A stretch of 64,000 bases of DNA, taken from Streptomyces sp. MMBL 11-1 (lineage in GTDB: Bacteria > Actinomycetota > Actinomycetes > Streptomycetales > Streptomycetaceae). Position numbers and translations under genes: made by a program. The notes below the pieces were generated by a model. It worked only from the letters and a program-made list of their open reading frames with translations. It was not told the DNA's origin and ran no database searches. The stretch covers positions 248,001-312,000 of the forward strand of contig NZ_CP117710.1 of assembly GCF_028622875.1 (NCBI RefSeq), in the 5' to 3' direction. Shown in pieces: positions 50,263 through 58,488 of this stretch. The first letter of the stretch is position 1; the number at the start of each line of letters is the position of its first letter.

Positions 50263-51176
50263 TACTGCTGCCCTTCCAGACTCTTAAGCCAGGCGGCCTC
50301 CCGGTCAGCGATCACGGAGGCCGGGACGCCGAGGGACTCCGCGAGCACACCAGCGAAGTGAGCGAACTCCTCGGGGATGGCGCCCCAGGTGTCGGCAATG
50401 CCTTCCAGGAGCGGAACGGTGCCTTCGAGCAGCTCTACGGTCTGTAGGCCATCTGGGTGATCCGCAGTGTCACCCCTGATGATGCCCGCAATGTAGTCGC
50501 GCGCATTTGTGTAACTACTGCGCTTCGGAAAGGACTTGGCGAGCATGACGTGCAAGTCGATGGGCTCCCCCATCTCCTCCAAGAGAGCGAAGGTCGTGGT
50601 CAGCTGAACCACGTCTCCCACGTGCTGTTGCGTGGGGACGATGCCTCGCTTGGTCAGCATCCATGCGGTCTTGAGCACGCCCTTGTCTGTCGGGCCCACA
50701 TCGATGATGAGGTGCTTGAACCCGCGCCCCATGAGGTCCGTTACTTGCTTAGCCATGGCGGGGCCGGTGTAACCCACCACTGTCACGGTGGCGGGCCACT
50801 CTTTTCCGGCTGCGGCCTGCCACTTGAGGCACGTGCGATTGGTGTCGTCCGCGTCCACGAGGAGCACTGGCTCGCCTGTGAGCGCCAGGATGAGGGCGAT
50901 GTACACAGACAGCGTCGTCTTCATCACCCCGCCCTTGGCGTTACCCATGGTGATCTTGACGCCGTCAGGGGTGTTGATCGCCGCAATTACGGCGGTCTTC
51001 AGGGGTTCGGGCAGATCCTCGACAAGTTCGCGAACCTCAACGCTGAGGTGTGCGGGGAGCGTCAGGGATGGAGCCGTCCTCTGCCGGGGGAGGAAGGTGC
51101 TGGGGACCCCCGTGAGTTCGTCAACCTCGTCTGATGCCGGAGTCGAAGTCGTCTCTTGAGTTAGCTGCTCAGCCAT
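50262..51176 (-). CDS. parA: ParA-family partition ATPase
   Basis: This 304-residue protein has the deviant Walker A of ParA/MinD proteins, KGGVMKTT with signature Lys81 and Lys86, followed by VLLVDADDTNRTCLKWQ (Walker A' with Asp) and LIIDVGPTDKGVL (Walker B). The 70-residue N-terminal extension has no HTH. It probably forms nucleoid-bound gradients that move plasmid copies through the partner protein bound to the centromere. It is the first gene of a two-gene operon ending in a strong terminator, and the GTGTCCC arrays flank the operon. Confidence 0.95.
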   Translation of the reverse strand: MAEQLTQETTSTPASDEVDELTGVPSTFLPRQRTAPSLTLPAHLSVEVRELVEDLPEPLKTAVIAAINTPDGVKITMGNAKGGVMKTTLSVYIALILALTGEPVLLVDADDTNRTCLKWQAAAGKEWPATVTVVGYTGPAMAKQVTDLMGRGFKHLIIDVGPTDKGVLKTAWMLTKRGIVPTQQHVGDVVQLTTTFALLEEMGEPIDLHVMLAKSFPKRSSYTNARDYIAGIIRGDTADHPDGLQTVELLEGTVPLLEGIADTWGAIPEEFAHFAGVLAESLGVPASVIADREAAWLKSLEGQQ

Positions 51177-51895
51177 TGCTTTTGACTACCTACTTCTCAC
51201 TTGGCGAGTTGGCGCTTGGCCTTCAGGTGGAGCAGCGGGCTGTTGTGTCGCAAAGCCGATGCCGTACTGACCCTCAAGTTGCGGTGAGTGCCAAGGCAGT
51301 CGATCGGACTGCGTACCTTCGCCCCGGGGGGTGAGGTAGCTCAGGAAGGTTCCCCGAGCGTCGGCCGGTCAAGCAGGTGTCGGATCGCAATCACAGATTG
51401 CCCGCAACCGCTCGTGTTCCTGAGCGGCGGAGCCACGCTAGCAGACTGACTCCGCGTTATTCAGGCAAGCGCACCCCTTTGGGGCGAGTAGGTTGCAACG
51501 CCTTCGAACGTGTCAACCCGAGCCTGCCCCGGAGGGGTTCGTTCAAGGTGCGCAGCCATGGCCGAACCAGGTCGGGTCGCGTAACTCGGTGGACCCTCAA
51601 CCACCTCACTCGGGTGGTAGGAAGTTGAGTGTGTGCGTTAGCTGTGTCCCTGTGTCCCGTAATGTGTCCCGTAATGTGTCCCAGCTAGTGCAATTGTGAA
51701 AGTGCAGGTCAGAGGCCGTTTTTGCCAACTCATTACCTTCATGCGTTCGATGCCGACTCGTCTAACAGGGCCGTTAATGCGGAGGTGTTGCGTGCATCGG
51801 GTGCTATGCGGCACGCCTTCGGCGGTGAGGGCCTGAGCGACTGAGCGCCGAAGTGCCGTGAACTGAGGGGCCTTCGGGTGTGCGAGCCCGGCTTG
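51177..51895. other. Noncoding region upstream of parA
   Basis: No gene is supported here. It holds the second GTGTCCC array (51644-51698) and presumably the parA promoter, which I cannot place. Confidence 0.5.
51644..51698. repeat. GTGTCCC array B, candidate parS
   Basis: Exact GTGTCCC heptamers begin at 51644, 51652, 51664 and 51676, spacing 8, 12 and 12 bases, with GTAAT between the last three. The tail GTGCAATTGTGAAAG resembles GTGCACTTGTGAACG of array A. Orientation is the same in both arrays. Confidence 0.85.
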
Positions 51896-52708
51896 CTAAT
51901 CGCCCTCTCCCACGCCATGAGCGATGGAGGCGTGCCGTCGGCCCTTGGCGAGGATCGTGACAACGGCATCGCTCCGGTCGCCGGTTGTCTTCTCGGCCAG
52001 AGTGAGCTTGCGGGTGCGCACGAGCTTGTGCCGACTGAGGGTGCAGAGCGCGTCGGTCAAGAGGTCTGCGTCGGCTCCAAGGTGGACGCGAAAACGAGAG
52101 CTTGAGTAGACCTCGGCGATGATCTGGCCGGGGTTGGGCAGCTCTGAAGAACTCGAGCGCTCCAACTCGTCGGACGCAGTGGCGAGCAGATTGAGCAAGT
52201 CGCGCTCGATGGGGGAGAGGCCCAGATCTGCGACGGGCCGGCCGATCCTGCGGGACTGCCTCTTCTCGGCGAACCTGCGGACGGTGTCGGCGGCGAAGAT
52301 CGGGCCGGCCGCCAGGGTCTGAGCAGCCTGGAGGTCGCCACGGCCGACCAGCCGGTCGACCTGCTGCTTGTGGACGCCCAGGATGTCTGCGGCCTCCGCG
52401 ATGCCGGCGAGTTCGGGAATGCAGGGTTCGGCCTGTCGGCGGTCGAGCTCGGCCTCGGTGACGACTTCGATTCCGACGAGGGTGAGGGAGAGGCCGATCT
52501 GGCCCAGGGCGAGGTTGGCGAGTGCCACCGTTTCGGAGGCGGCGTCGAGCGCGGAGTCAGCCTGGATCATCAGGCGGAGGGAGAGATTGCCGTTGGGGCT
52601 GGGACCGACGCCGGGGGCGTGCTCGATCAAGGCGTCGAAGAGTTCGCTGTAGAGCTCCGGCGGGGTGTCGGTGGCGTTGTACTCGGCGTAGGCGCTCCAG
52701 GCAGCCAT
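51896..52708 (-). CDS. HTH/winged-helix protein, paralogue of the gene at 62212
   Basis: This 270-residue protein has an N-terminal alpha/beta part (LSLRLMIQADSALDAASETV), an HTH (IPELAGIAEAADILGVHKQQ, VDRLVGRGDL), then AAGPIFAADTVRRFAEKRQS and a second helical part including GLSPIERDLLNLLATASDEL. The gene at 62212 shares this order (ELAGLAEVAQITGYSKGRVS, DLTPLERSLLEALAAAA). It follows the HicA-like gene at 52814 with a terminator between, so it could be an antitoxin or an independent regulator. GGAG lies upstream of the ATG. Confidence 0.75.
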   Translation of the reverse strand: MAAWSAYAEYNATDTPPELYSELFDALIEHAPGVGPSPNGNLSLRLMIQADSALDAASETVALANLALGQIGLSLTLVGIEVVTEAELDRRQAEPCIPELAGIAEAADILGVHKQQVDRLVGRGDLQAAQTLAAGPIFAADTVRRFAEKRQSRRIGRPVADLGLSPIERDLLNLLATASDELERSSSSELPNPGQIIAEVYSSSRFRVHLGADADLLTDALCTLSRHKLVRTRKLTLAEKTTGDRSDAVVTILAKGRRHASIAHGVGEGD

Positions 52709-52770
52709 TCGGTTCGATCTCCTTGGGGTAGGGGGTTGGTGGCGTCAGAAAGTGGGTCGGGGTCCGAGGC

Positions 52771-52808
52771 CCGGGGTGTCCCGGGTGCTAAGCCCCGGGA
52801 CACCCCGG
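52771..52808 (-). terminator. Hairpin between the HicA-like gene and its neighbour
   Basis: CCGGGGTGTCCCGGG (52771-52785) pairs with CCCGGGACACCCCGG (52794-52808) across eight bases, six bases past the HicA-like stop. A 15-base perfect stem. Confidence 0.8.
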
Positions 52809-52813
52809 CTCTG

Positions 52814-53008
52814 TCACCGGGTGAATCCAGCCTGCTTCAGGTAGGCCAGCGCGTTCTTCAAGGACCGGTGGTCGCTCGGCGCCCCGGGCAGCAGGGTCAC
52901 GGGGGTCTTGCCCTTGAGCACCATGTGGTGCCCCTTGGCCGTCCGCCGGACGGTGAACCCTTGCTTCTTAATGGCCTTGATGAGCTTGCTGACTTCCTTG
53001 TTGGCCAC
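52814..53008 (-). CDS. HicA-like toxin (small dsRBD-fold mRNA interferase candidate)
   Basis: This 64-residue protein has the HicA layout: an N-terminal helix EVSKLIKAIKKQGFTVRRT, the strand with catalytic-type His in KGHHMVLKG (His27-His28), then LLPGAPSDHRSLKNALAYLKQAGF. HicA toxins cleave mRNA and tmRNA and normally pair with a HicB antitoxin. No HicB is recognisable beside it. The nearest gene, at 51896, is a larger HTH protein. The upstream region has TTGACA and an inverted repeat, as expected of an autoregulated module. Confidence 0.8.
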   Translation of the reverse strand: MANKEVSKLIKAIKKQGFTVRRTAKGHHMVLKGKTPVTLLPGAPSDHRSLKNALAYLKQAGFTR

Positions 53009-53407
53009 ATTCTCCCCTAACAGTGAACGTCGTCAACACTAACTACCGTTCATAAGTGTTAAATCTGTCAATAGTTATGAGGGAGTGGATGGCTCCTGTG
53101 GCCGAGGACCATGGGGGCCAAGGGCGGAACCGGCGAATCGAGTGGGTGCCGTCGGCCCGGGTCGGTAGTTCCGTGTCGGTACGCGGCCCTGCGGCCATCC
53201 CCGCATTCGAGGGCTCGAGGTGAGTCGGGCAGGCCGACGTGCAGCAGGGGAGCTCCGACGCTGTTCCCATCGGCGGATCATTCCGCTGAAGGCCGAGCGA
53301 TCCCTTCGCTCACTCCCGTCACGCCGACTTTCCAAGCGGCCACGGTTCGTTGGGCGACGCCCGGCGAGGTTCAGTGAGAAAAGGCGGCTGCTATCGAGAC
53401 TGCGACG
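53009..53407. other. Noncoding region with a candidate operator
   Basis: No gene is supported. AACACT (53035-53040) and AGTGTT (53055-53060) form an inverted repeat, and TTGACA lies at 53066-53071 on the minus strand, both upstream of the HicA-like gene. Confidence 0.5.
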
Positions 53408-54025
53408 TCAGGAGGCAGCCAGGTAGGCGATAGGCCCGCCGGACACCGCGTTCTGCACCCGTGCGCCCAGCAGGCTGACCGTCAGGTCGGCCACCGCCGG
53501 GTCTTTCGTCACCAGCTCGTACGACTGCTTGTCCACCAGCGTCCCCACCCGCCCGGCGATCTCCGCGGCGAAGGCGTGGCGCACTTCTCCGCGGGCAAAC
53601 CGACGCGTCTCCTGCGTCCCATGGATTGTCAGCACGCCCACTACCCACCCCGCTACCGCCACGGGCAGCACCCCTGACAACACGATCACATCCGCATCGC
53701 ATCGCCACCACTGGCGAGACGCCTCCAGGAACTGGGCGTCGTCCATGTCGGCCCCTGCTCCGATGACCTCTCGCGTGTCACCTTCAAGCGATGGGACGGC
53801 CGGACTGCCCGTACGCAGCACTGGCAATACTCCCTCGGTCACCTTCACCTCGGGGGCTTCCAGCAAGGCCGTCACCCAGGAGGCGTTCAGTCCGGGCAGG
53901 AAGCCGCTGTCCAGTAGCTTGGCCAAGGTGTTCACCGACACCCCCAGCATGCTGGCGGCCTCGCTGCGCGACAGGGTGCTGGCCGGGGCGGCCTCCGGAT
54001 GGACGTGTTCGATCTTCGGCAGCAT
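53408..54025 (-). CDS. DNA-binding protein with excisionase-type HTH
   Basis: This 205-residue protein has an excisionase-like HTH near the start: SRSEAASMLGVSVNTLAKLL, DSGFLPGLNASWVTA. Beyond residue 75 it has a mixed alpha/beta domain (VIVLSGVLPVAVAGWVVGVL, FAAEIAGRVGTLVDKQSYEL). The ATG at 54025 has GGAGGG eight bases upstream. A perfect 15-base palindrome lies at 54100-54114, consistent with autoregulation. Function unknown. Confidence 0.72.
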   Translation of the reverse strand: MLPKIEHVHPEAAPASTLSRSEAASMLGVSVNTLAKLLDSGFLPGLNASWVTALLEAPEVKVTEGVLPVLRTGSPAVPSLEGDTREVIGAGADMDDAQFLEASRQWWRCDADVIVLSGVLPVAVAGWVVGVLTIHGTQETRRFARGEVRHAFAAEIAGRVGTLVDKQSYELVTKDPAVADLTVSLLGARVQNAVSGGPIAYLAAS

Positions 54026-54479
54026 GAGTACACCCTCCAATGAGGCGCCGCCCCACCCTGGGGAGCGTCAACGATGAGTGTAGTGAATCAAGGCATTGCG
54101 TATTGAGTCAATACACAGTCACGGGGCCGTGTCGGGCATGCGACTCGCCCCGCAGCGAAGGTGGACGCGCGACGGGCTGCGTGCTGAGAGGGCGGATCGC
54201 TCCTACTTCAGCGAGATGAGACAGCCTAGAGAGGAGCTGATCGCGCTTTCCGTGCGAATCGGTGGAAAAGCGACTCGCAGAATGGGGTCCTGGAGGGCCG
54301 ATCGGGATGATCCTGGTGTGATGGGACCTTCGAAGAGGCCGGAGGCCCAGAGAGCGGCCCGTGTGCGATTTTGCTCCGTCGGACAGCCTTGGAAAGCCAC
54401 ATGGAGCCGCCACGGGGCCCCTGGAAGGGGCGACATGCTCGCGCCGGAGACGTGTTCGTGGAACGGAGGTGAGTGGCCC
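54026..54479. other. Noncoding region between leftward genes
   Basis: No gene is supported here. The only clear element is the palindrome at 54100-54114. Confidence 0.5.
54100..54114. promoter_or_regulatory. Perfect 15-base palindrome, candidate operator
   Basis: GTATTGA-G-TCAATAC, 75 bases upstream of the HTH gene starting at 54025. On the minus strand it contains TTGACT, a possible -35 box. Confidence 0.6.
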
Positions 54480-55157
54480 TCAGCAGAGACTGCCAGGAGG
54501 ATGCGGGACGACCGACTTGCTCGAACTGTCCCACACCCAGATCGGCGACGCCTGCCACAGCGGAGGAAAGCCCATGAGCCGGGTTCCCGGTGATCGCGGG
54601 TCACTTCGCTCAATCAGGGACGGCCGCCAGGTCCTGTTGCCGATGAGTATGGCCTGCAGGGTCATCAGCCTGACGCCGCTGACCTTGAGGCAGGGCAGCC
54701 GCCATTCCCGCTCGTGCATCCATGACGACCCCGGCCCGACCCGTACCGCCCAGTGACCCATCCCGGTGTTCTTGAAGTACTCGTACACCTGGTCCGGTAC
54801 GTACGCCACCGAGCCCCCGCCGGCCTTCACCATCTGGGCCCGGCTGATCACGATGCCCCAGGGCTTCACCCTTCCTCCGTTGATCAGGAAGGCGAGGTGT
54901 TCGGGGGGTGACTCCGAGAAGCAGACGCACGGGGCGCTCGTGCCGAACGGCGGAAAGGCACGCAGGACCGGTTCCCCGATGATCGCGTCCAGCCGTTCCT
55001 CAGGCGTCATCTCCTGGATGGGTCTCGGTACGTCACTGGGCCGGTCCCCGACGCGTCCCGTGAAGTGGAACAGGTTGTCGCTCTGTGCCGGGCCCGTGAT
55101 GCCGAACTCCATGTCCAAGCCCCCGCCGATCGGCCGCTGTGCCTCGACCGAGACCAT
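54480..55157 (-). CDS. Hypothetical protein with LFHFTGR and HEREWR motifs
   Basis: About 225 residues, start uncertain (ATG 55157, ATG 55112 or earlier; none has a good site). Motifs in order are NLFHFTGR, FPPFGTSAPCVCFSESPPEH, RVKPWGIVISRAQMVKAGGG, and HEREWRLPCL. A His-x-Thr start and a Glu-rich E-W-R end resemble DUF2971-type and ADP-ribosyltransferase-like folds found in phage-defence proteins, but this is a tentative resemblance. The last 45 residues (WQASPIWVWDSSSKSVVPHP) look separate. It is isolated. Confidence 0.5.
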   Translation of the reverse strand: MVSVEAQRPIGGGLDMEFGITGPAQSDNLFHFTGRVGDRPSDVPRPIQEMTPEERLDAIIGEPVLRAFPPFGTSAPCVCFSESPPEHLAFLINGGRVKPWGIVISRAQMVKAGGGSVAYVPDQVYEYFKNTGMGHWAVRVGPGSSWMHEREWRLPCLKVSGVRLMTLQAILIGNRTWRPSLIERSDPRSPGTRLMGFPPLWQASPIWVWDSSSKSVVPHPPGSLC

Positions 55158-55466
55158 CAGGAGCAGCCGCCTGTCCCCGTGTGAAGCCGGCGGGCAGTCC
55201 TGCGCCCGCCAATCGTATTGGCGGCCGGGGACTTGTCGTGTGTTCTTCGGCAAGGAGCGGTGATGGCAGACCAGTTGGCCTACTGGCTCCAAGTGGAAAC
55301 GCTGCTCCGCGGAGCCGGCACTGTCTGGCCCCGGCCCGGAGCCGGCCGTGGGCGTGGTTGTGCGGGTCCCGGACCTGATGGTGCCGGGGCCACAGCGCCG
55401 TTCGGCGGCTGTTGGCGTTCCGGTGTCCCCTCGTGTCCGTGCCGGTGTGGTTCCCGGTGCCTCGGG

Positions 55467-56033
55467 TCAGGGACCAGGCAGAGGGCCGGTGAGGGCGGGT
55501 TCGCCCTGGTCGATGGCTGTCTGCAGCACGAGGAGGGCGTCGGCCAGGTCGTACTGTGCGCCGGGCGCCAGTGCGGCCTCAATGGTGTGGAGTTCGACTA
55601 CCATCTGTGTCAGCCGGCTCGTGATGGGTCCGCGTGTGCAGATGTTGCTCACCGTGGGCTGGGGGAGCTCGGCGCTGGTGGTCTCCAGGCGTGCCGGTTC
55701 CCCGCCGGTGGCGGCGTGCACGACGAGTGCTTCGTAGCCCAGGTCCTGTTCGGCGCAGAACTCCCGTGCGCTCTGCATGAGGGTCTCCCACCAGTGCGCC
55801 GGGGTTGTGCGGCGGTGCGCGAAGGCGCTGTCGCGGAGCACGGATCCGTCGGCCAGGACCAGCCGGTGCCAGTGGCCCAGTGCGTAGCGGTCGCGGACGG
55901 TGAACGGGTGGAACCAGACCTGGGTCACCGGGCCGTGGAGGGCTTCGGCTTCGCGCAGGGCCGTGTCCGCGGCCACCGCGGCGAGCGTCTGCTGAATGAG
56001 CGCGGCGCCGGTCGGGTGGAGAGGGCTGTTCAA
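55467..56033 (-). CDS. Hypothetical protein of a three-gene operon
   Basis: This 188-residue protein starts at TTG 56033 (AAAGGA upstream) with NSPLHPTGAALIQQTLAAVA. It contains VTQVWFHPFTVRDRYALGHW, LADGSVLRDSAFAHRRTTPA, and CAEQDLGYEALVVHAA. Trp and His are common in the first half. No family is recognised. It is the third gene downstream of the promoter at 56892. Confidence 0.6.
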   Translation of the reverse strand: MNSPLHPTGAALIQQTLAAVAADTALREAEALHGPVTQVWFHPFTVRDRYALGHWHRLVLADGSVLRDSAFAHRRTTPAHWWETLMQSAREFCAEQDLGYEALVVHAATGGEPARLETTSAELPQPTVSNICTRGPITSRLTQMVVELHTIEAALAPGAQYDLADALLVLQTAIDQGEPALTGPLPGP

Positions 56034-56080
56034 GCGAGTGTCCTTTCGGCTGGGGGCGGCGCGACGCTGTGTGCCGGCGG

Positions 56081-56398
56081 CTACAGGTGGATCACGTCGC
56101 GGGCGCCGTCGGGTAGGGCGGCGATCTTGTCGGGGTGCTCGAGCAGGTAGGCGCGGATCCGCTGGGCCAGGCCGCGGTCGAGGGACAGGGTGGCGGGCGC
56201 CGGCGGCAGGCCGAGCGCCGAGCGGGTCTCGTCGTCCAGGTGGTCGGCGAGGGGGGAGTAGTCGGTGGTGTCGGCCTGGGCGATGAGCTCGTCGAAGCTG
56301 GGCCGGTCTCCCTGGGGCGGGGCCGGGCGGACCGGCTGCGGAGCGGGCTGGCCGGCCATCCGCGAGTTCTGCGGATCGGGCTGGGTGGGCTGGCTCAT
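56081..56398 (-). CDS. Small protein, paralogue of the gene at 63608
   Basis: This 105-residue protein has a Pro/Gln-rich start and a C-terminal helical unit: FDELIAQADTTDYSPLADHL, DDETRSALGLPPAPATLSLD, LAQRIRAYLLEHPDKIAAL. The gene at 63608 shares the same pattern (FEELAAQADARDYGPLTAYL, LAERIRDYLFDRPELVGRL). GAAGGA lies upstream of the ATG. It is the second gene of an operon; function unknown. Confidence 0.65.
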   Translation of the reverse strand: MSQPTQPDPQNSRMAGQPAPQPVRPAPPQGDRPSFDELIAQADTTDYSPLADHLDDETRSALGLPPAPATLSLDRGLAQRIRAYLLEHPDKIAALPDGARDVIHL

Positions 56399-56479
56399 GG
56401 GGGCATCCTTCTCTCGGGTCGGTCGGGGTGGTGCCGTCGAGGTCGGCACGGGGTGTTCCGGGGCGGCCGGCGTGCACCG

Positions 56480-56875
56480 TCAGGACGGGTCGTCCTGCTG
56501 TCCGGTGGCCGCGGCGATCTGGTAGATCCGCTTCGTCGTCACCTGCGCTTGGTGAGCGAGTGACTCGACCGGCCAGCGGTGATGGATCCGCCGGATGATG
56601 GCGTCGCGTTCGGCCTCCGCCTCTCTGATGGCGACGGCCGCGTCATGCAGTGCCTGCAGCTCGGCCGGGTCGGGAGCGCCGTGGGGCTCGCGAAGCCGGC
56701 GGGCGAGGACCTGCCACTGACGGGCGAGGGGGGTGCCGTCCTCGTCGGTCCTGATGCGGAAGACGTCGATGTAGACGAGGAGGTCCTCGCGGGTGAAGCG
56801 GGATCCGTCGGCGAGGTTCACGTGGCCCAGGCCGCCGCGGAAGAGGGCCTCGATCTGCTGCGAGGTAGGGGACAT
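56480..56875 (-). CDS. Small protein with C-terminal HTH-like end
   Basis: This 131-residue protein begins MSPTSQQIEALFRGGLGHVN, with LADGSRFTREDLLVYIDVFR, then a charged coiled coil (ALHDAAVAIREAEAERDAII) and VESLAHQAQVTTKRIYQIAA, which looks like a final HTH. It is the first gene after the promoter/operator at 56892. An autoregulator is plausible. Confidence 0.65.
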   Translation of the reverse strand: MSPTSQQIEALFRGGLGHVNLADGSRFTREDLLVYIDVFRIRTDEDGTPLARQWQVLARRLREPHGAPDPAELQALHDAAVAIREAEAERDAIIRRIHHRWPVESLAHQAQVTTKRIYQIAAATGQQDDPS

Positions 56876-56891
56876 CGCTCATCCTAGTGTC

Positions 56892-56932
56892 TAATCTGTT
56901 AGAGATTACGCTCTCAGGTGTTGTGTTGTCAA
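56892..56932 (-). promoter_or_regulatory. Near-consensus promoter with overlapping palindrome
   Basis: On the minus strand TTGACA (56927-56932), 18 bases, TAATCT (56903-56908). The -10 box is the left arm of TAATCT-gttag-AGATTA (56892-56908). It lies just before the ATG at 56875, so a short or absent leader. Good candidate for autorepression. Confidence 0.8.
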
Positions 56933-56952
56933 ATCGACTAGACGTTGGCGTG

Positions 56953-58371
56953 TCAGGGGCGGGGGATGTCCTTCGTGTCGACCATCTGCACCACCATGCA
57001 GTTGTGGCCGTCGACTTCGACGTCCTGCTGGATCCCCACGACCCGGTATGACGAGCCGCGCGGCATCAGCCGCTCCCGCTCCTCGTTGCCTTGCACGCCG
57101 ACCGCCGCGACCGCCGCACCCCGGCTGGAGACCACTTCGAAGACGACCCGGTGCCGGGCATTGCCGTACTTCTTCGTCTCCGGGTTCTGCCAGAAGCGCT
57201 GTGAGAAGCCCGCGGCCGTGGCGGGGCAGTGGGACACCGACATGTAGGAGTCGTCCCGGTAGTCCTGGCCGACCTGGAAGTTGGTCCGGACCCACGTGTC
57301 GACCTGGTCGTTCTCGCGGACGTCGGAAGGAGGGGTGAATCCGCGGTAGGTCGTGTGGAGCGTCCCCGCACCGCCGGCCTTGGCCAGCGCCGCATCGAGC
57401 GTGCCCGTGGCCGACCGTACGGAGACGACCTGCTCCTTGATCCACAGGTCCTCATCCAGGGAACGCCCGCTGTAGAGGTGCTCGTTGATGTGCTGGTAGT
57501 AGCCGTCACCGGTGTAGTTGGAGATCCACTGGCGCTCCTCCTCGTCCAGCCGGCCGGCCCACGCCCTGGACTCGCCGACCAGTTTCGTCGCCTCGTCGCT
57601 GGGCAGCTCGTCGCGATCGTCCCGGCCTGGCAGACCGTGGCGCTCCCAGGGCTTGCCCGGCTGCCCGGTCCGTGCGGTCTGAAGGATCTGTTCGGCCTGG
57701 TCGACGGGCACCCGGTCGTACAGCACGGAGCCGTCGTCCTCGACACGGTAGGGCCACGGCGATGCGGCGAGGGCTTCGTAGCGGTCGCGGTCCAGACTGC
57801 TGAAGGAGAGCCGGGCGTGCGGGTGCTCGTCGTCGTCCCCGGCGTACACGGTAGCGACACCGCAGTACCCGGGCTGCCCCCACGCGACGCTCTGTCCGCC
57901 GTCCTCGCGGGGCACGAACTTCGCTCCCGCGCCCGCGCCGCTCGCTTCGGCGAGCTTCGATGCGGCCCGCACGTGCTCGGGGAACTCCGGCGGCTGCGCC
58001 GGGGCCCGGGTGTCACCGGCCCGGTCGTCGCCGGCCGGCGGACGGGCGAGAGCGTAGGCGTAGCGTGGGTCCGCTGGATCCGGGCGCTTGGCCACATCTC
58101 CGGGGCGCGCAAGGAGAGTTCGGCTGGCCTCGGCGCACTGGCGGGCGTGATCGGCGTACTGGGCCGCCTTGTCCTCGTCCCCCCTCTCCGCGGCTTCCTT
58201 CGTTCTCTGCGCCCACGTCTGGGCCTGGGCGTAGGCGGTGGTCGCCGGGTGCCCAGGGCCGGCCGCGGCGACGTCGTGGCCGAGCTGCGCGGAGGCGGCC
58301 CGGGCGGCGGACCGGACGGCCGGGTGGGACGAGGTGCACCGCCGGCCGCCGGCGGCTATAGATCGGCACAC
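56953..58371 (-). CDS. ADP-ribosyltransferase-like protein 1
   Basis: This 472-residue protein starts CRSIAAGGRRCTSSHPAVR, a two-Cys start shared by many actinobacterial proteins. A helical and disordered middle follows. The C-terminal third has the R-S-E ADP-ribosyltransferase signature: Arg343 in TTYRGF, SYMSVS (Ser375-Ser380), and Glu431-x-Glu433 (EERERLMPRG). Such enzymes attach ADP-ribose to proteins or nucleic acids and include many toxins. No export signal or membrane helix is present. GTG start without a strong site. A paralogue lies directly upstream at 58489. Confidence 0.82.
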   Translation of the reverse strand: MCRSIAAGGRRCTSSHPAVRSAARAASAQLGHDVAAAGPGHPATTAYAQAQTWAQRTKEAAERGDEDKAAQYADHARQCAEASRTLLARPGDVAKRPDPADPRYAYALARPPAGDDRAGDTRAPAQPPEFPEHVRAASKLAEASGAGAGAKFVPREDGGQSVAWGQPGYCGVATVYAGDDDEHPHARLSFSSLDRDRYEALAASPWPYRVEDDGSVLYDRVPVDQAEQILQTARTGQPGKPWERHGLPGRDDRDELPSDEATKLVGESRAWAGRLDEEERQWISNYTGDGYYQHINEHLYSGRSLDEDLWIKEQVVSVRSATGTLDAALAKAGGAGTLHTTYRGFTPPSDVRENDQVDTWVRTNFQVGQDYRDDSYMSVSHCPATAAGFSQRFWQNPETKKYGNARHRVVFEVVSSRGAAVAAVGVQGNEERERLMPRGSSYRVVGIQQDVEVDGHNCMVVQMVDTKDIPRP

Positions 58372-58488
58372 GTGCGCGTACTCGCTTTCCCGCGGACCCC
58401 GGAGAGAGGGGGCGCCGCGATGTACCTGCTGGTTCGTCGAGGCTGGGGCCGCGGACCTGTGGACAGGGGACCGCCGGGCGCAAGGGAT

